Below, piece after piece: positions 45,771 to 54,330 of a stretch of DNA of 64,000 nt. Numbering within the stretch: position 1 is the first letter of the stretch; every line of letters begins with the position of its first letter. Where the stretch lies: NCBI GenBank assembly GCA_902725215.1, contig CACUVI010000029.1, positions 62,001 through 126,000 on the forward strand. The letters run 5' to 3'. The DNA comes from Rhodospirillaceae bacterium LM-1 (GTDB lineage: Bacteria > Pseudomonadota > Alphaproteobacteria > Rhodospirillales > WMHbin7). The position numbers were made by a program, and so were the translations under genes. The notes below the pieces were generated by a model. It was given only the letters and a program-made list of their open reading frames with translations, made no database searches and was not told where the DNA came from.

Positions 45771-47597
45771 ATGGTCCTGGCCCCACGGCAGGGGCTGGAG
45801 CCTAGTCTTTTGACAAAGAAGAAGAAAATCAAGCTGGACCAATCATCGCTGCGCCTGATCCGGCGCTTGGCGAAGGACAGCATTCGCCCCTATGCCGGCA
45901 AGATCGTTCTGTCGCTGGTCTTGATGGGCGTGGTGGCGGCCGCCACCGCCGCCTCGGCTTGGCTGATGGACCCGGTTGTCAACAAGGTGTTCGTGGAACG
46001 GCGCATGGACATGCTGTGGCCGGTGGGATTGGCCGTGCTGGCGACGGCCTTGGTCAAAGGACTGGCCAGCTACGGATCCTCGGTGCATATGAGTTTCGTG
46101 GGGTTGCGCATCATTGCCGATCTGCAAGACCGGCTGTTCCGCCACATGTTGACCCAGGACATCGCCTATTTCCACGCCACCACCACGGGCCGCTTGCTGT
46201 CGCGTTTCAATACCGACGTCAATCTGATCCGCGCCGCCGTTTCGAACGCCTTGGTCAGCGTCGGCAAGGACTCGCTGTCGGTCATTTTTCTGGTCGCCGT
46301 CATGTTCTATCAAGACTGGATGCTGGCCAGCATCTCGTTTTTCGTCTTCCCGCTGACCATCCTGCCCATCATCAAGCTGGGCAGGCGCATCCGGCGCGTC
46401 ACCGCCAACACGCAGGAAGAATGGGGCCTGTTCACCACCCTGATCGAGCAATGTTTCCAGGGCATCAGGGTCGTCAAGGCCTATGGCATGGAGCGCTATG
46501 AATCCAGCCGCGTCGCAAACATCGTGGAAAACATTTTCAAGCTGAACTTTAGGGCTTCGCGCACCCGCTCGTGGTCAAGTCCGATCATGGAAACGCTGGG
46601 CGGCGCCGCCGTCACGGTGGTGATCGTCTATGGCGGCAGCCGCGTGATCGAAGGGGCGACCACGGCGGGCGCTTTTTTCTCGTTCATCACGGCGCTTCTC
46701 ATGGCCTACCAGCCCCTAAAGGCCTTGGCGAACCTGAACGCCAATTTGCAAGAAGGCTTATCGGCGGCCCAGCGTGTGTTCGAAGTGCTGGACACAAAGC
46801 CCAGCATCGTGGAATCGCCCAACGCCAAACCGCTTGAGATCAAGGGCGGCGCCATCAGATTCGAGAATGTGCGCTTCGCCTACAATGCCGAAAAGGGAGC
46901 GTTGCACGGCTTGTCGATGGAGGTTCCCGCCGGGGCGACGGTGGCGCTGGTAGGGCCTTCCGGGGCGGGAAAATCGACCATCCAGAACTTGATTCCCCGC
47001 TTCTACGACGTGCAAGAGGGAACCATCTCCATCGACGGCCAGAATGTGCAGATGGTGCAGTTGGACAGCCTGCGGTCATCGATGGCCTTGGTCAGCCAGG
47101 AAGTGGTGCTGTTCGACGACACCATTCGCGCCAACATCGCCTATGGCCGCCTGGGCGCCTCGCAAGACGAGATCGAGGCGGCGGCAAGAGCGGCGGCGGC
47201 GCACGACTTCATCGCAGCGCTTCCCCAGGGTTATGACACGACGGTGGGCGAACATGGCGTGAAGCTGTCGGGCGGCCAACGCCAGCGCCTTGCCATCGCC
47301 AGGGCCATGCTGCGCAACGCCCCCATCTTGCTGCTGGACGAAGCGACCAGCGCCTTGGACACCGAATCCGAGCGCGCCGTGCAGACGGCGCTGGACAAGC
47401 TGATGCAAGGCCGCACCACATTGGTCATCGCGCACCGCCTATCCACCATCACCCATGCCGACAGAATTTTCGTGATTGATCAGGGGCGCGTCGCCGAAAG
47501 CGGCACCCATGCGGGTCTGCTTGCCCAGAACGGGCTTTACGCCCGTCTGCACGCCTTGCAAGCCACCCCGCACGCCAACGGCGTCGGCGCGTCATGA
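45771..47597 (+). CDS. msbA: Lipid A export ATP-binding/permease (MsbA-like ABC transporter)
   Basis: Flips core lipid A across the inner membrane. The 608-residue half-transporter has six predicted helices in the first 330 residues and a nucleotide-binding domain with Walker A GPSGAGKST, signature LSGGQRQR, and Walker B ILLLDEATSALD. The ATG at 45771 lacks a good ribosome site; TTG 45810, preceded by GGAG, would give 595 residues closer to MsbA length and may be the true start. It overlaps the acyltransferase gene by 4 bases and heads the lipid A/LPS operon msbA-DUF374-waaA-lpxK. Confidence 0.92.
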   Translation: MVLAPRQGLEPSLLTKKKKIKLDQSSLRLIRRLAKDSIRPYAGKIVLSLVLMGVVAAATAASAWLMDPVVNKVFVERRMDMLWPVGLAVLATALVKGLASYGSSVHMSFVGLRIIADLQDRLFRHMLTQDIAYFHATTTGRLLSRFNTDVNLIRAAVSNALVSVGKDSLSVIFLVAVMFYQDWMLASISFFVFPLTILPIIKLGRRIRRVTANTQEEWGLFTTLIEQCFQGIRVVKAYGMERYESSRVANIVENIFKLNFRASRTRSWSSPIMETLGGAAVTVVIVYGGSRVIEGATTAGAFFSFITALLMAYQPLKALANLNANLQEGLSAAQRVFEVLDTKPSIVESPNAKPLEIKGGAIRFENVRFAYNAEKGALHGLSMEVPAGATVALVGPSGAGKSTIQNLIPRFYDVQEGTISIDGQNVQMVQLDSLRSSMALVSQEVVLFDDTIRANIAYGRLGASQDEIEAAARAAAAHDFIAALPQGYDTTVGEHGVKLSGGQRQRLAIARAMLRNAPILLLDEATSALDTESERAVQTALDKLMQGRTTLVIAHRLSTITHADRIFVIDQGRVAESGTHAGLLAQNGLYARLHALQATPHANGVGAS

Positions 47598-48334
47598 CGA
47601 TCCGCGAATTCTTCAAGCGGCTGAGAAAAAGCATCCTCAGAAGCAATGCCGTTCGCTACCTCGCATGCTGGTTGGCGGCGAACTATATTCGCCTGATCCA
47701 CGCCACGCATAAAGTGACGACAGAAAACCGTCATATCCCCGAGGCTTTTTGGAGCCAGCAAAAACCCTTCATCATGGCCTTCTGGCATGGGCGCATCTTT
47801 CTGATGCCCTATATTTGGCCCAAGAACCACTCATTCCACATGCTGGCGTCGCAGCATCGCGACGGCTTACTGATCTCGCGCACGGTTGCCCATTTGGGCA
47901 TCGATTCGATCGCCGGATCCACGACACGGGGTGCAGGCCCTGCCGTGCGCGCCATCATCAAGAAAATCAAGCAAGGCGGATGTGTCGGCATCACGCCCGA
48001 TGGCCCCAGGGGGCCGCGCATGCGTTCCACCGATGGCGTCATCAACATCGCCCGTCTTTCCGGCGTGCCGATCTTGCCCGTCACTTATTCCGCCGCCCCC
48101 AGCCGCTTCATGAAAACCTGGGATCGATTTCTGCTGCCGCGCCCCTTTGGAACCGGTATATTATTCATGTGGGGTGAACAGATCACGGTTCCCCGCGACG
48201 CCGACGACGAGCAGGTCGCGCATCTCAATCAACTTCTTGAAACGCGCCTGAACGCCATGACAGCCGAGGCCGACCGCCGCATGGGCCTTGTTCCCATCGA
48301 ACCGGCCCCCTTGAACAACGAGGCCTCGCCATGA
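47594..48334 (+). CDS. DUF374 lysophospholipid acyltransferase-like protein
   Basis: A 246-residue acyltransferase-fold protein. Visible are FWHGRIFLMPY (in place of the usual HxxxxD), ASQHRDGLLI, and the substrate loop GITPDGPRGPRMRS typical of DUF374, which resembles LpxL/PlsC-type acyltransferases. It lies between msbA and waaA with 4-base overlaps on both sides, so a role in lipid A acylation or transport is strongly suggested by context. One hydrophobic N-terminal segment is seen. Exact acyl donor and acceptor are not known. Confidence 0.85.
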   Translation: MTIREFFKRLRKSILRSNAVRYLACWLAANYIRLIHATHKVTTENRHIPEAFWSQQKPFIMAFWHGRIFLMPYIWPKNHSFHMLASQHRDGLLISRTVAHLGIDSIAGSTTRGAGPAVRAIIKKIKQGGCVGITPDGPRGPRMRSTDGVINIARLSGVPILPVTYSAAPSRFMKTWDRFLLPRPFGTGILFMWGEQITVPRDADDEQVAHLNQLLETRLNAMTAEADRRMGLVPIEPAPLNNEASP

Positions 48335-49599
48335 TGCTGCGCCTCTATCGCGGATTGACCACGACCATCGGTCCCGCGCTGCCCGTATATCTGGCTGGCC
48401 GCAAGCGCCGGGGCAAGGAAGACCCGTTGCGCATGCCCGAGCGCATGGGCCGCTATAGCCACCCGCGCCCGCAAGGCAAGCTGATCTGGATTCACGGGGC
48501 ATCGGTAGGCGAGGCTTTGTCCGCCCTGCCCTTAATCGAGAAACTGTCGGCGCGTCATACAGTTCTGATGACCACCGGCACCGTCACCTCGGCCCGCATG
48601 ATGGCGGACCGTCTGCCAGCCAACGCCATCCACCAGTTCGTTCCCGTTGACCGCGCCCCTTGGGTGCGCCGTTTCCTCGACCATTGGAAGCCCGATCTGG
48701 CCCTGTGGCTGGAATCGGAATTATGGCCGAACCTGATTTCCGAAACGGCCAATCGCAACATCCCGATGGCGCTGATCAACGGACGCGTCTCGGACCGAAG
48801 TTTCGCCAATTGGCGACGTTTCTCCAATCTGGCGCGTCACCTGCTGGGCGCCTTCGACCTGTGCCTTGGACAAACCGATGAAGACAGCCAGCGCCTGCAT
48901 GCCCTAGGCGCTAGGCGCGTCGCCACGCCCGGCAACCTGAAATTCTCGGCCCCGCAATTGCCCGTCGATTCCGACGAACTGCGCCTGTTGGAAAGCACGC
49001 ATCTTCATCGCCCCAGTTGGATCGCCGCCAGCACCCATGCGGGCGAAGAGCTGATGGCCGGAAGGGTTCACCTAGCCTTAAAGTCGCGCCACGCCAGCTT
49101 GCTGACCTTGATCGCCCCCAGACACCCCGACCGCGCCGACGATGTCGCGCAAGACCTGCGCGAAATGGGCTTGGTCGTCGCCAGACGCTCGAAGCAAGAC
49201 GAGATAACGCCTGAGACGGATATCCATCTGGCGGACACGATGGGTGAAATGGGCCTTTTCTACCGGCTGACCCATATCGCTTTCATGGGCAAATCTATCT
49301 TGTCTTCGGGCGGGCAGAATCCCATCGAACCGGCGAAGCTGGGAGTTGCCGTTCTGATGGGGCCGAAGATGGACAATTTCCGCGATGTGGCTTACCGGCT
49401 GCTGGTCGCGGGTGCCGCTCGGGAAGTTGCCGACGAGCAAGGCTTGATCCGCGAAGTCTCCCATCTTCTCGATCACGAGATCGAGCGCCGGGGTTTGGCC
49501 GATGCGGCATTGTCCTTCGCAGGCAACGAAGCGGGCGTGTTGAACCGCATTCTGGCCGCCTTGGCGCCGCTTCTGGAACGCATGAATGCGCGCGCCTGA
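48331..49599 (+). CDS. waaA: 3-deoxy-D-manno-octulosonic acid (Kdo) transferase
   Basis: Transfers Kdo from CMP-Kdo to lipid IVA at the inner membrane. The 422-residue GT30 protein has the N-terminal anchor and catalytic motif IWIHGASVGEALSALPL near residues 51-67 (with the catalytic Glu), TTGTVTSARM, and the C-terminal GGQNPIEPAKLG (CMP-Kdo binding). It overlaps the upstream gene by 4 bases and lpxK by 14 bases. Number of Kdo residues added cannot be deduced. Confidence 0.94.
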   Translation: MMLRLYRGLTTTIGPALPVYLAGRKRRGKEDPLRMPERMGRYSHPRPQGKLIWIHGASVGEALSALPLIEKLSARHTVLMTTGTVTSARMMADRLPANAIHQFVPVDRAPWVRRFLDHWKPDLALWLESELWPNLISETANRNIPMALINGRVSDRSFANWRRFSNLARHLLGAFDLCLGQTDEDSQRLHALGARRVATPGNLKFSAPQLPVDSDELRLLESTHLHRPSWIAASTHAGEELMAGRVHLALKSRHASLLTLIAPRHPDRADDVAQDLREMGLVVARRSKQDEITPETDIHLADTMGEMGLFYRLTHIAFMGKSILSSGGQNPIEPAKLGVAVLMGPKMDNFRDVAYRLLVAGAAREVADEQGLIREVSHLLDHEIERRGLADAALSFAGNEAGVLNRILAALAPLLERMNARA

Positions 49600-50560
49600 T
49601 TTCTGGTTCAGTGAACAAAGCGCCTGGGGCAGCGTTCTGGGGCCGCTGGGCTGTCTTTACGCGGCGGGAGGGCGTGTGAAGCGCGCTTTCTCCAAGCCCG
49701 AGAAGGTCGGCATTCCCGTGATCTGCATCGGCAATCTGGTGGCTGGCGGCGCAGGGAAAACCCCGGTCGTCCAATCCTTGGCCCGCCAACTTCTAGCGAT
49801 GGGGAGGCACCCATCCATCTTGCTGCGCGGCTATGGCGGAAGCGAAACAGGCCCCCTGTTGGTCGATCCCGTCCGACACACGGCAAAGAGCGTTGGCGAC
49901 GAAGCGCTGCTGCATGCAAGCATTGCTCCCACTTGGATATCGTCCGACCGGGCAATGGGCGCCCGTGCCGCCATTGCACAGGGCGCCGACGTCATCTTGA
50001 TGGATGACGGCTTTCAGAATTCTGGACTGTTTCAGGACTTGCCGATCCTTGTCGTCGATGGCGAGACGGGTTTCGGCAATGGTCGCGTCATCCCGGCAGG
50101 CCCCTTGCGCGAACCCGTGGCTGACGGCGTCAAGCGCGCCAAGGCGGTTGTGCTGATCGGCCCGGACAAATGCGAAGTCCTACCAAGGTTGAAACCCTTA
50201 CCGGTCTTCAAGGCACGCATCGTCGCCGATGCAACCAATGTCTCTTTCCATAATTCCGACGTGGTCGCCTTTGCTGGAATCGGACGCCCTCAGAAATTCT
50301 TTGCCACCTTGCAAGAACAAGGGGCTAAGATTGCGATGGCTTTCCCCTTTCCCGATCATCACGCCTACACCGAATGCGAAATCGAGGCGCTGCTTGAACA
50401 GGCCAAGGATTTGCAAGCAAGGCTTGTCACCACGGCCAAAGACCATGTGCGGTTGCCTAAGGACGTTCAGGAACGAGTCGAGGTCTTGAAGATATCGCTT
50501 CGCTGGGACGACGAGACTGCGCCGCAACGGCTATTTGCCGCAATTGGCCTGAATGCCTGA
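49586..50560 (+). CDS. lpxK: Tetraacyldisaccharide 4'-kinase
   Basis: Phosphorylates the 4' position of the lipid A disaccharide. The 324-residue protein has the P-loop CIGNLVAGGAGKTP near residues 48-61, the DDGFQN motif near 139-144 and a C-terminal HHAYTECE segment with the conserved histidine of this family. One N-terminal membrane-associated segment. It overlaps waaA by 14 bases, and its last 30 bases overlap the convergent membrane-protein gene on the other strand. It completes the late lipid A operon. Confidence 0.94.
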   Translation: MRAPDFWFSEQSAWGSVLGPLGCLYAAGGRVKRAFSKPEKVGIPVICIGNLVAGGAGKTPVVQSLARQLLAMGRHPSILLRGYGGSETGPLLVDPVRHTAKSVGDEALLHASIAPTWISSDRAMGARAAIAQGADVILMDDGFQNSGLFQDLPILVVDGETGFGNGRVIPAGPLREPVADGVKRAKAVVLIGPDKCEVLPRLKPLPVFKARIVADATNVSFHNSDVVAFAGIGRPQKFFATLQEQGAKIAMAFPFPDHHAYTECEIEALLEQAKDLQARLVTTAKDHVRLPKDVQERVEVLKISLRWDDETAPQRLFAAIGLNA

Positions 50561-52096
50561 AGCTAATAAATATTCTTGGCCCGTCTGACATTGGCTGGTG
50601 ATTTTCGCATCCGGCGCCAGTTTCAAAAGGTGACTTTTCATCGCGCCATCCCAAGCGCCGCGCAGCACCAGACATGGGCGCTTGGCAATCTCGGCTTGAA
50701 GATCAATCTTCTCGCCCCAGCGCCTGGGATCGCCGGTGAAGAAGTTCATGAACACTTGATTGGATGCTGGATACATCCTGGACAGATGGTCTGCCCACCT
50801 CCACTTCGCCATCATGTCGCCCATATACAGGGCGTAAGTCGGGCTGGTGGCAAAATCGAAATAGACCTGGGTGCAAGAATCGTAAGCCTGCATGTCAAGT
50901 GCTTGCGCCTTGTCTCGCCAGTCGGCCAATTCGGACGCATCCTTGTAAATGGCGCCGACGCGGCTGATTCCCAGTGCTATCAGAAGGGCCGCCATCGCCG
51001 GATGCCACCAGCGCCTAGCGCCTGTCAGCTCCTCGCCCAGCACGATCAGCAAGGCGGCCTGAACGCCAATCAGCGACACCGCCGCCACCATGTAATAGGC
51101 GATGGGATGTTTGGCGACCAGCAGCGCCATCGCGAACTGCGCGACCACAATCCCTTCCAGCGCCCGCCAGGAAGCACTGCGCGCAATCTTCAAACGCCAT
51201 CTGAAAGCCAAGGCCAGCAGGGACAGGACAAGAATAGCCAAGAATATGGGCTTGCCTGCGAAGACCTTGGCGAAATTGCCGGGATAGGCGGCCCAATCGA
51301 CGAAGGTGGCGGCGCCGCCGCCATAGGAACCGCTACCCTGGATCATGCGGGCGAAATAGGCCGCCGACACATCCCAATTCCCTGCCGCAGGCAGTAGACA
51401 AATCAGAAAGGTCGCCGCTGCGACCAGAACATAAAATCCGATGCGCCGCCATGACGCCAACGCAAAAAGCGGAAGCAGCGCGATGGGTGCAAACAGCAAT
51501 TTCGAGGCGGCACCAAAACCGGCAACGATGCCGAAATAGATCGAAAAGGATTTCCGGTCCGTTTGCTGATGACGAATGAATTCAAAAAGAAAGCACCCCA
51601 TCAGTGAAGCCGCCAGCAGCAGGAACGGCTCGGGCTTGACGTGATAGGCCTGCTTCATCACGAACATGGTGGCGAAGGGTGCTGCCTGCGCCGCCAGAGC
51701 GGGCAGGAAGCGACCGAAGGCGCGATAGGCCGACAAGCCCAAGACCAGTAAGGCTGCAGCATTCAGGCTGATCATCGCCCGGCTGGCGATGGCGAGATAA
51801 TGTTCAGGATAGCCCAGCACCAAATTGGCCAGCTCTTCGCTGGTGGCCAAGGGATGCGCCACGCGCAGGATCAGCGCCACCAGAACATGAACCGGCGTGC
51901 CGGGATGAAAGACGTCGGCGGGGGTTTCGCCTACCGCCAGCATCAGCCCGTTCAGCAGATAAAAGTAATTGGGATCGACATGAAACCAGATCCAGAAGGG
52001 ACCTGCCTGGGCGCGCAACCAAGATTCGAGCGCTAGAAAAAGCAGCGGCAACAGGCCCAGCTTGACAAAAAGCGGCCATTGCTCCCGCCGGATCAA
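50531..52096 (-). CDS. Multi-pass membrane protein, GT39/ArnT-like
   Basis: A 521-residue integral membrane protein with about ten predicted helices in the first 400 residues (for example LLPLLFLALESWL, ILRVAHPLATS region, FYVLVAAATFLICLLPAAG) and a soluble C-terminal part. The pattern of an N-terminal periplasmic loop with DPNYFY and HPGTPVHV after the first helix resembles lipid-linked-sugar transferases of the GT-C superfamily (PMT/ArnT), but no diagnostic acidic pair is unambiguous. Glycosyl transfer to LPS or a lipid would fit the neighbouring lipid A operon; this is inference. It follows the YqhA-family gene by 3 bases. Confidence 0.6.
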   Translation of the reverse strand: MIRREQWPLFVKLGLLPLLFLALESWLRAQAGPFWIWFHVDPNYFYLLNGLMLAVGETPADVFHPGTPVHVLVALILRVAHPLATSEELANLVLGYPEHYLAIASRAMISLNAAALLVLGLSAYRAFGRFLPALAAQAAPFATMFVMKQAYHVKPEPFLLLAASLMGCFLFEFIRHQQTDRKSFSIYFGIVAGFGAASKLLFAPIALLPLFALASWRRIGFYVLVAAATFLICLLPAAGNWDVSAAYFARMIQGSGSYGGGAATFVDWAAYPGNFAKVFAGKPIFLAILVLSLLALAFRWRLKIARSASWRALEGIVVAQFAMALLVAKHPIAYYMVAAVSLIGVQAALLIVLGEELTGARRWWHPAMAALLIALGISRVGAIYKDASELADWRDKAQALDMQAYDSCTQVYFDFATSPTYALYMGDMMAKWRWADHLSRMYPASNQVFMNFFTGDPRRWGEKIDLQAEIAKRPCLVLRGAWDGAMKSHLLKLAPDAKITSQCQTGQEYLLASGIQANCGK

Positions 52097-52099
52097 GGA

Positions 52100-52609
52100 T
52101 CAATGCTCCCGATGGGCGGCAAAGGCGATCTTGTCGATCCAGGCCAGCAGCAGGGCGGAAACGACGAAGGTCATATGAATGCCCACCATGGCGATCAGCT
52201 TGTCGTTCGGATAGTCCCTGATGTTCATAAAGGCCTTCAGAAGATGGATCGACGAGATGGCGACGATGGAAGCTGCCACTTTGATCTTCAAAGTGCCCGC
52301 ATCCACCTTGCCCATCCAATCTGGCGCATCCTTTTCATTGCGCGCCGTGTCGATCGTGGAGACGAAATTTTCATAGCCGCTTAAAATGACCATCACCACC
52401 AGATTGGCCACCAGAACGATGTCGATCAGGCCGAGCGTGGCTAGAATGATGTCGCCCTCGCCGGTGGTGACCAGCCCCGACAGCATGTGAACCCCTTCGA
52501 TGCCAAAGCTGATGGCCAGAATGATCAGCACCAGCGCCAAGCCCAAATACATCGGAGCCAACAGCCAGCGGCTGGCGAACAGCGCCTTCTCGATGGTTCT
52601 TTCGATCAT
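52100..52609 (-). CDS. YqhA/UPF0114-family membrane protein
   Basis: A 169-residue protein with about four hydrophobic helices, beginning MIERTIEKALFASRWLLAPMY and containing the conserved GYENFVS segment near residue 78 with the following charged loop. These features identify the UPF0114/TIGR00645 family, of unknown function. It lies in a row of minus-strand genes with 13 bases to the FAD oxidase upstream and 3 bases to the membrane protein downstream, so it is co-transcribed. Confidence 0.85.
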   Translation of the reverse strand: MIERTIEKALFASRWLLAPMYLGLALVLIILAISFGIEGVHMLSGLVTTGEGDIILATLGLIDIVLVANLVVMVILSGYENFVSTIDTARNEKDAPDWMGKVDAGTLKIKVAASIVAISSIHLLKAFMNIRDYPNDKLIAMVGIHMTFVVSALLLAWIDKIAFAAHREH

Positions 52610-52622
52610 TCGTCCGTTCTCC

Positions 52623-54218
52623 TTAGAAAAGCTCTGCGGGCGCTCGGAAGGAAAATGCCCTGGGCGCATTCTTAATGGATGCCCTGGCGCGGGCAAGGTC
52701 CGATTGCAGATTGGACGGCAAGCCCGCCTCGCCGCCCAGCGCCCGCATCAGCTCCACAAGCGACGGCGCTCCCTTCTCGCCCCCATTGATGACGGCGCCA
52801 AACCCATTGGCAACCCGCACCAGATCGCGCAGCAGGGCCATTTTCAATTTGCCCACCTGTTTGGCCGCAGCAGCCAGATCGTCCTTGAATTCTGGCGCGC
52901 CGGTCAGAATAACTCGATGATGCGGATCAAGGCCATGCGGATTCAGATGTCCGTAAACCGTCATTTCTGTCTTCAGCCTGCCTTCAAATTCCAAGCCCAG
53001 CGCGGCAACAGCCTCGCGATATGTCTGGTACGAGGACAGGGCATTGGCCAGCGGCGTGGTATCTCTTTCAAGACAAACCAGATTGATGTCGGATGACGTG
53101 GTCCAAGGCTTCATCTGGCCTGGCGGCGTTACCCTGGCCTTGGTGCGCGCCAAATCCGGCGCGCCTTCGCGGATGGCGCGAAAGGCGTCCATTTCGGACC
53201 CCGACGAAAAACCGACGCCGAAATCGATCATCACGCCGCCGATGGTTTCGGTCTCCTCATCCAGCAGCATGACTAGAACGTCATCCACCGCGTGATCCGA
53301 CCAGCCGGTGATGCAGGCCAGCCAGTCGGCGCCAGCATAATCGCAGCTTTGCAGAAGATTCTGCGCCTTGGCTTTCAAGGAATCGCCGCCCGCGTGCAAA
53401 ATGAACTGTTCCAGCGAACTTCTTGTCACCAGTTCCACGCCATTGACGATGGTCGCTTCATCCTTGGCTCCAATCAGCGAACTGCCGCTTTCAGGCACGT
53501 CCAGCTTGGTCCAAGGATGCAGATAAGCCAGAAAATCGCCCAGCGCATCGGTATCGCCGGATTGAACCGGCAGGACCAATCCGAATTCGTTCAAGGGGGT
53601 TTCGAAATAGCGCAGGCGGGCGGCGGTTACCAGCCCCGTCCAGCCCTGCATGCCCTCGGCCCGGTGGATGTCATCCCCCGTCAACAGTTCGGCCTCAGCC
53701 CCACCCGCCGCCAGGGCAACTCCCGCCAAACTGGCCGAAGGACGCAGGCGCAAAGGTCCCATGCTGCCGGAAGCCACCACGCCTCCCACCATTGCCGATC
53801 CGATGCTGGTCAGATCGACCAGAACGCGCGCGGCAGGCCCCACCACATGGCCCAGAACGGCGTTCACTTGCGAAAAGGTCAGCCCCGCCCCCGCCGATAC
53901 CGTGGCGGTGGCCGGATCGATCATGATTTGGTTGGTTTTCAACTTTTCCAGCGGCGTGCCGGGTTCAGCCAATTCCGGTTCGGGCGATTGCTTGGGGCGA
54001 ACGGCCACCACCCCCTTGAAATCACTTATTGAATCTTGTGCATAGGCAAAGGCGCCAATGGCGCTGGTCAAACCACCGGCAGGCATAACGGCATAGCCCT
54101 CGGCCACAGCCTGGGCAATGGCCGGGGCCGGATCGGCCGTGACCAGCAATTGGGCCTCGAGGGGCCGCCCGCCATCGTCGGCCAGTTCAGCCTTGGGGAG
54201 TGAATCGAACGCGCTCAT
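52623..54218 (-). CDS. FAD-binding oxidoreductase (PCMH/VAO type, D-lactate dehydrogenase-like)
   Basis: A 531-residue protein with an N-terminal PCMH FAD-binding domain: MPAGGLTSAIGAFAY in the place of the PxxGGT pyrophosphate loop, MIDPATATVSAGAGLTFSQVN, and VDLTSIGSAMVGGVVASGS. The C-terminal substrate/cap half ends with GHLNPHGLDPHHR and NGFGAVINGGEKGA, the latter in the position of the 'HGEHGIG' motif in lactate or glycolate oxidases, though its histidines are not conserved. Substrate uncertain; a hydroxyacid is likely. The start at 54218 is chosen; the frame upstream is antisense. Separated from acnB by a terminator. Confidence 0.75.
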   Translation of the reverse strand: MSAFDSLPKAELADDGGRPLEAQLLVTADPAPAIAQAVAEGYAVMPAGGLTSAIGAFAYAQDSISDFKGVVAVRPKQSPEPELAEPGTPLEKLKTNQIMIDPATATVSAGAGLTFSQVNAVLGHVVGPAARVLVDLTSIGSAMVGGVVASGSMGPLRLRPSASLAGVALAAGGAEAELLTGDDIHRAEGMQGWTGLVTAARLRYFETPLNEFGLVLPVQSGDTDALGDFLAYLHPWTKLDVPESGSSLIGAKDEATIVNGVELVTRSSLEQFILHAGGDSLKAKAQNLLQSCDYAGADWLACITGWSDHAVDDVLVMLLDEETETIGGVMIDFGVGFSSGSEMDAFRAIREGAPDLARTKARVTPPGQMKPWTTSSDINLVCLERDTTPLANALSSYQTYREAVAALGLEFEGRLKTEMTVYGHLNPHGLDPHHRVILTGAPEFKDDLAAAAKQVGKLKMALLRDLVRVANGFGAVINGGEKGAPSLVELMRALGGEAGLPSNLQSDLARARASIKNAPRAFSFRAPAELF

Positions 54219-54286
54219 ATGAAGGCGTGGTAGCAGACCTACAGGCAGGCGCAAGGGGTTTTTACGCCTTGTCCGGGGAAAAAAGA

Positions 54287-54312
54287 AAGGCGCCGGGTCG
54301 CCCCGGCGCCTT
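54287..54312 (-). terminator. Rho-independent terminator after acnB
   Basis: Perfect 11-bp stem AAGGCGCCGGG/CCCGGCGCCTT with a 4-base loop; on the minus strand the tail is TTTCTTTTTTCC. Confidence 0.85.
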
Positions 54313-54330
54313 GTCCTTGAACCTTGGTCC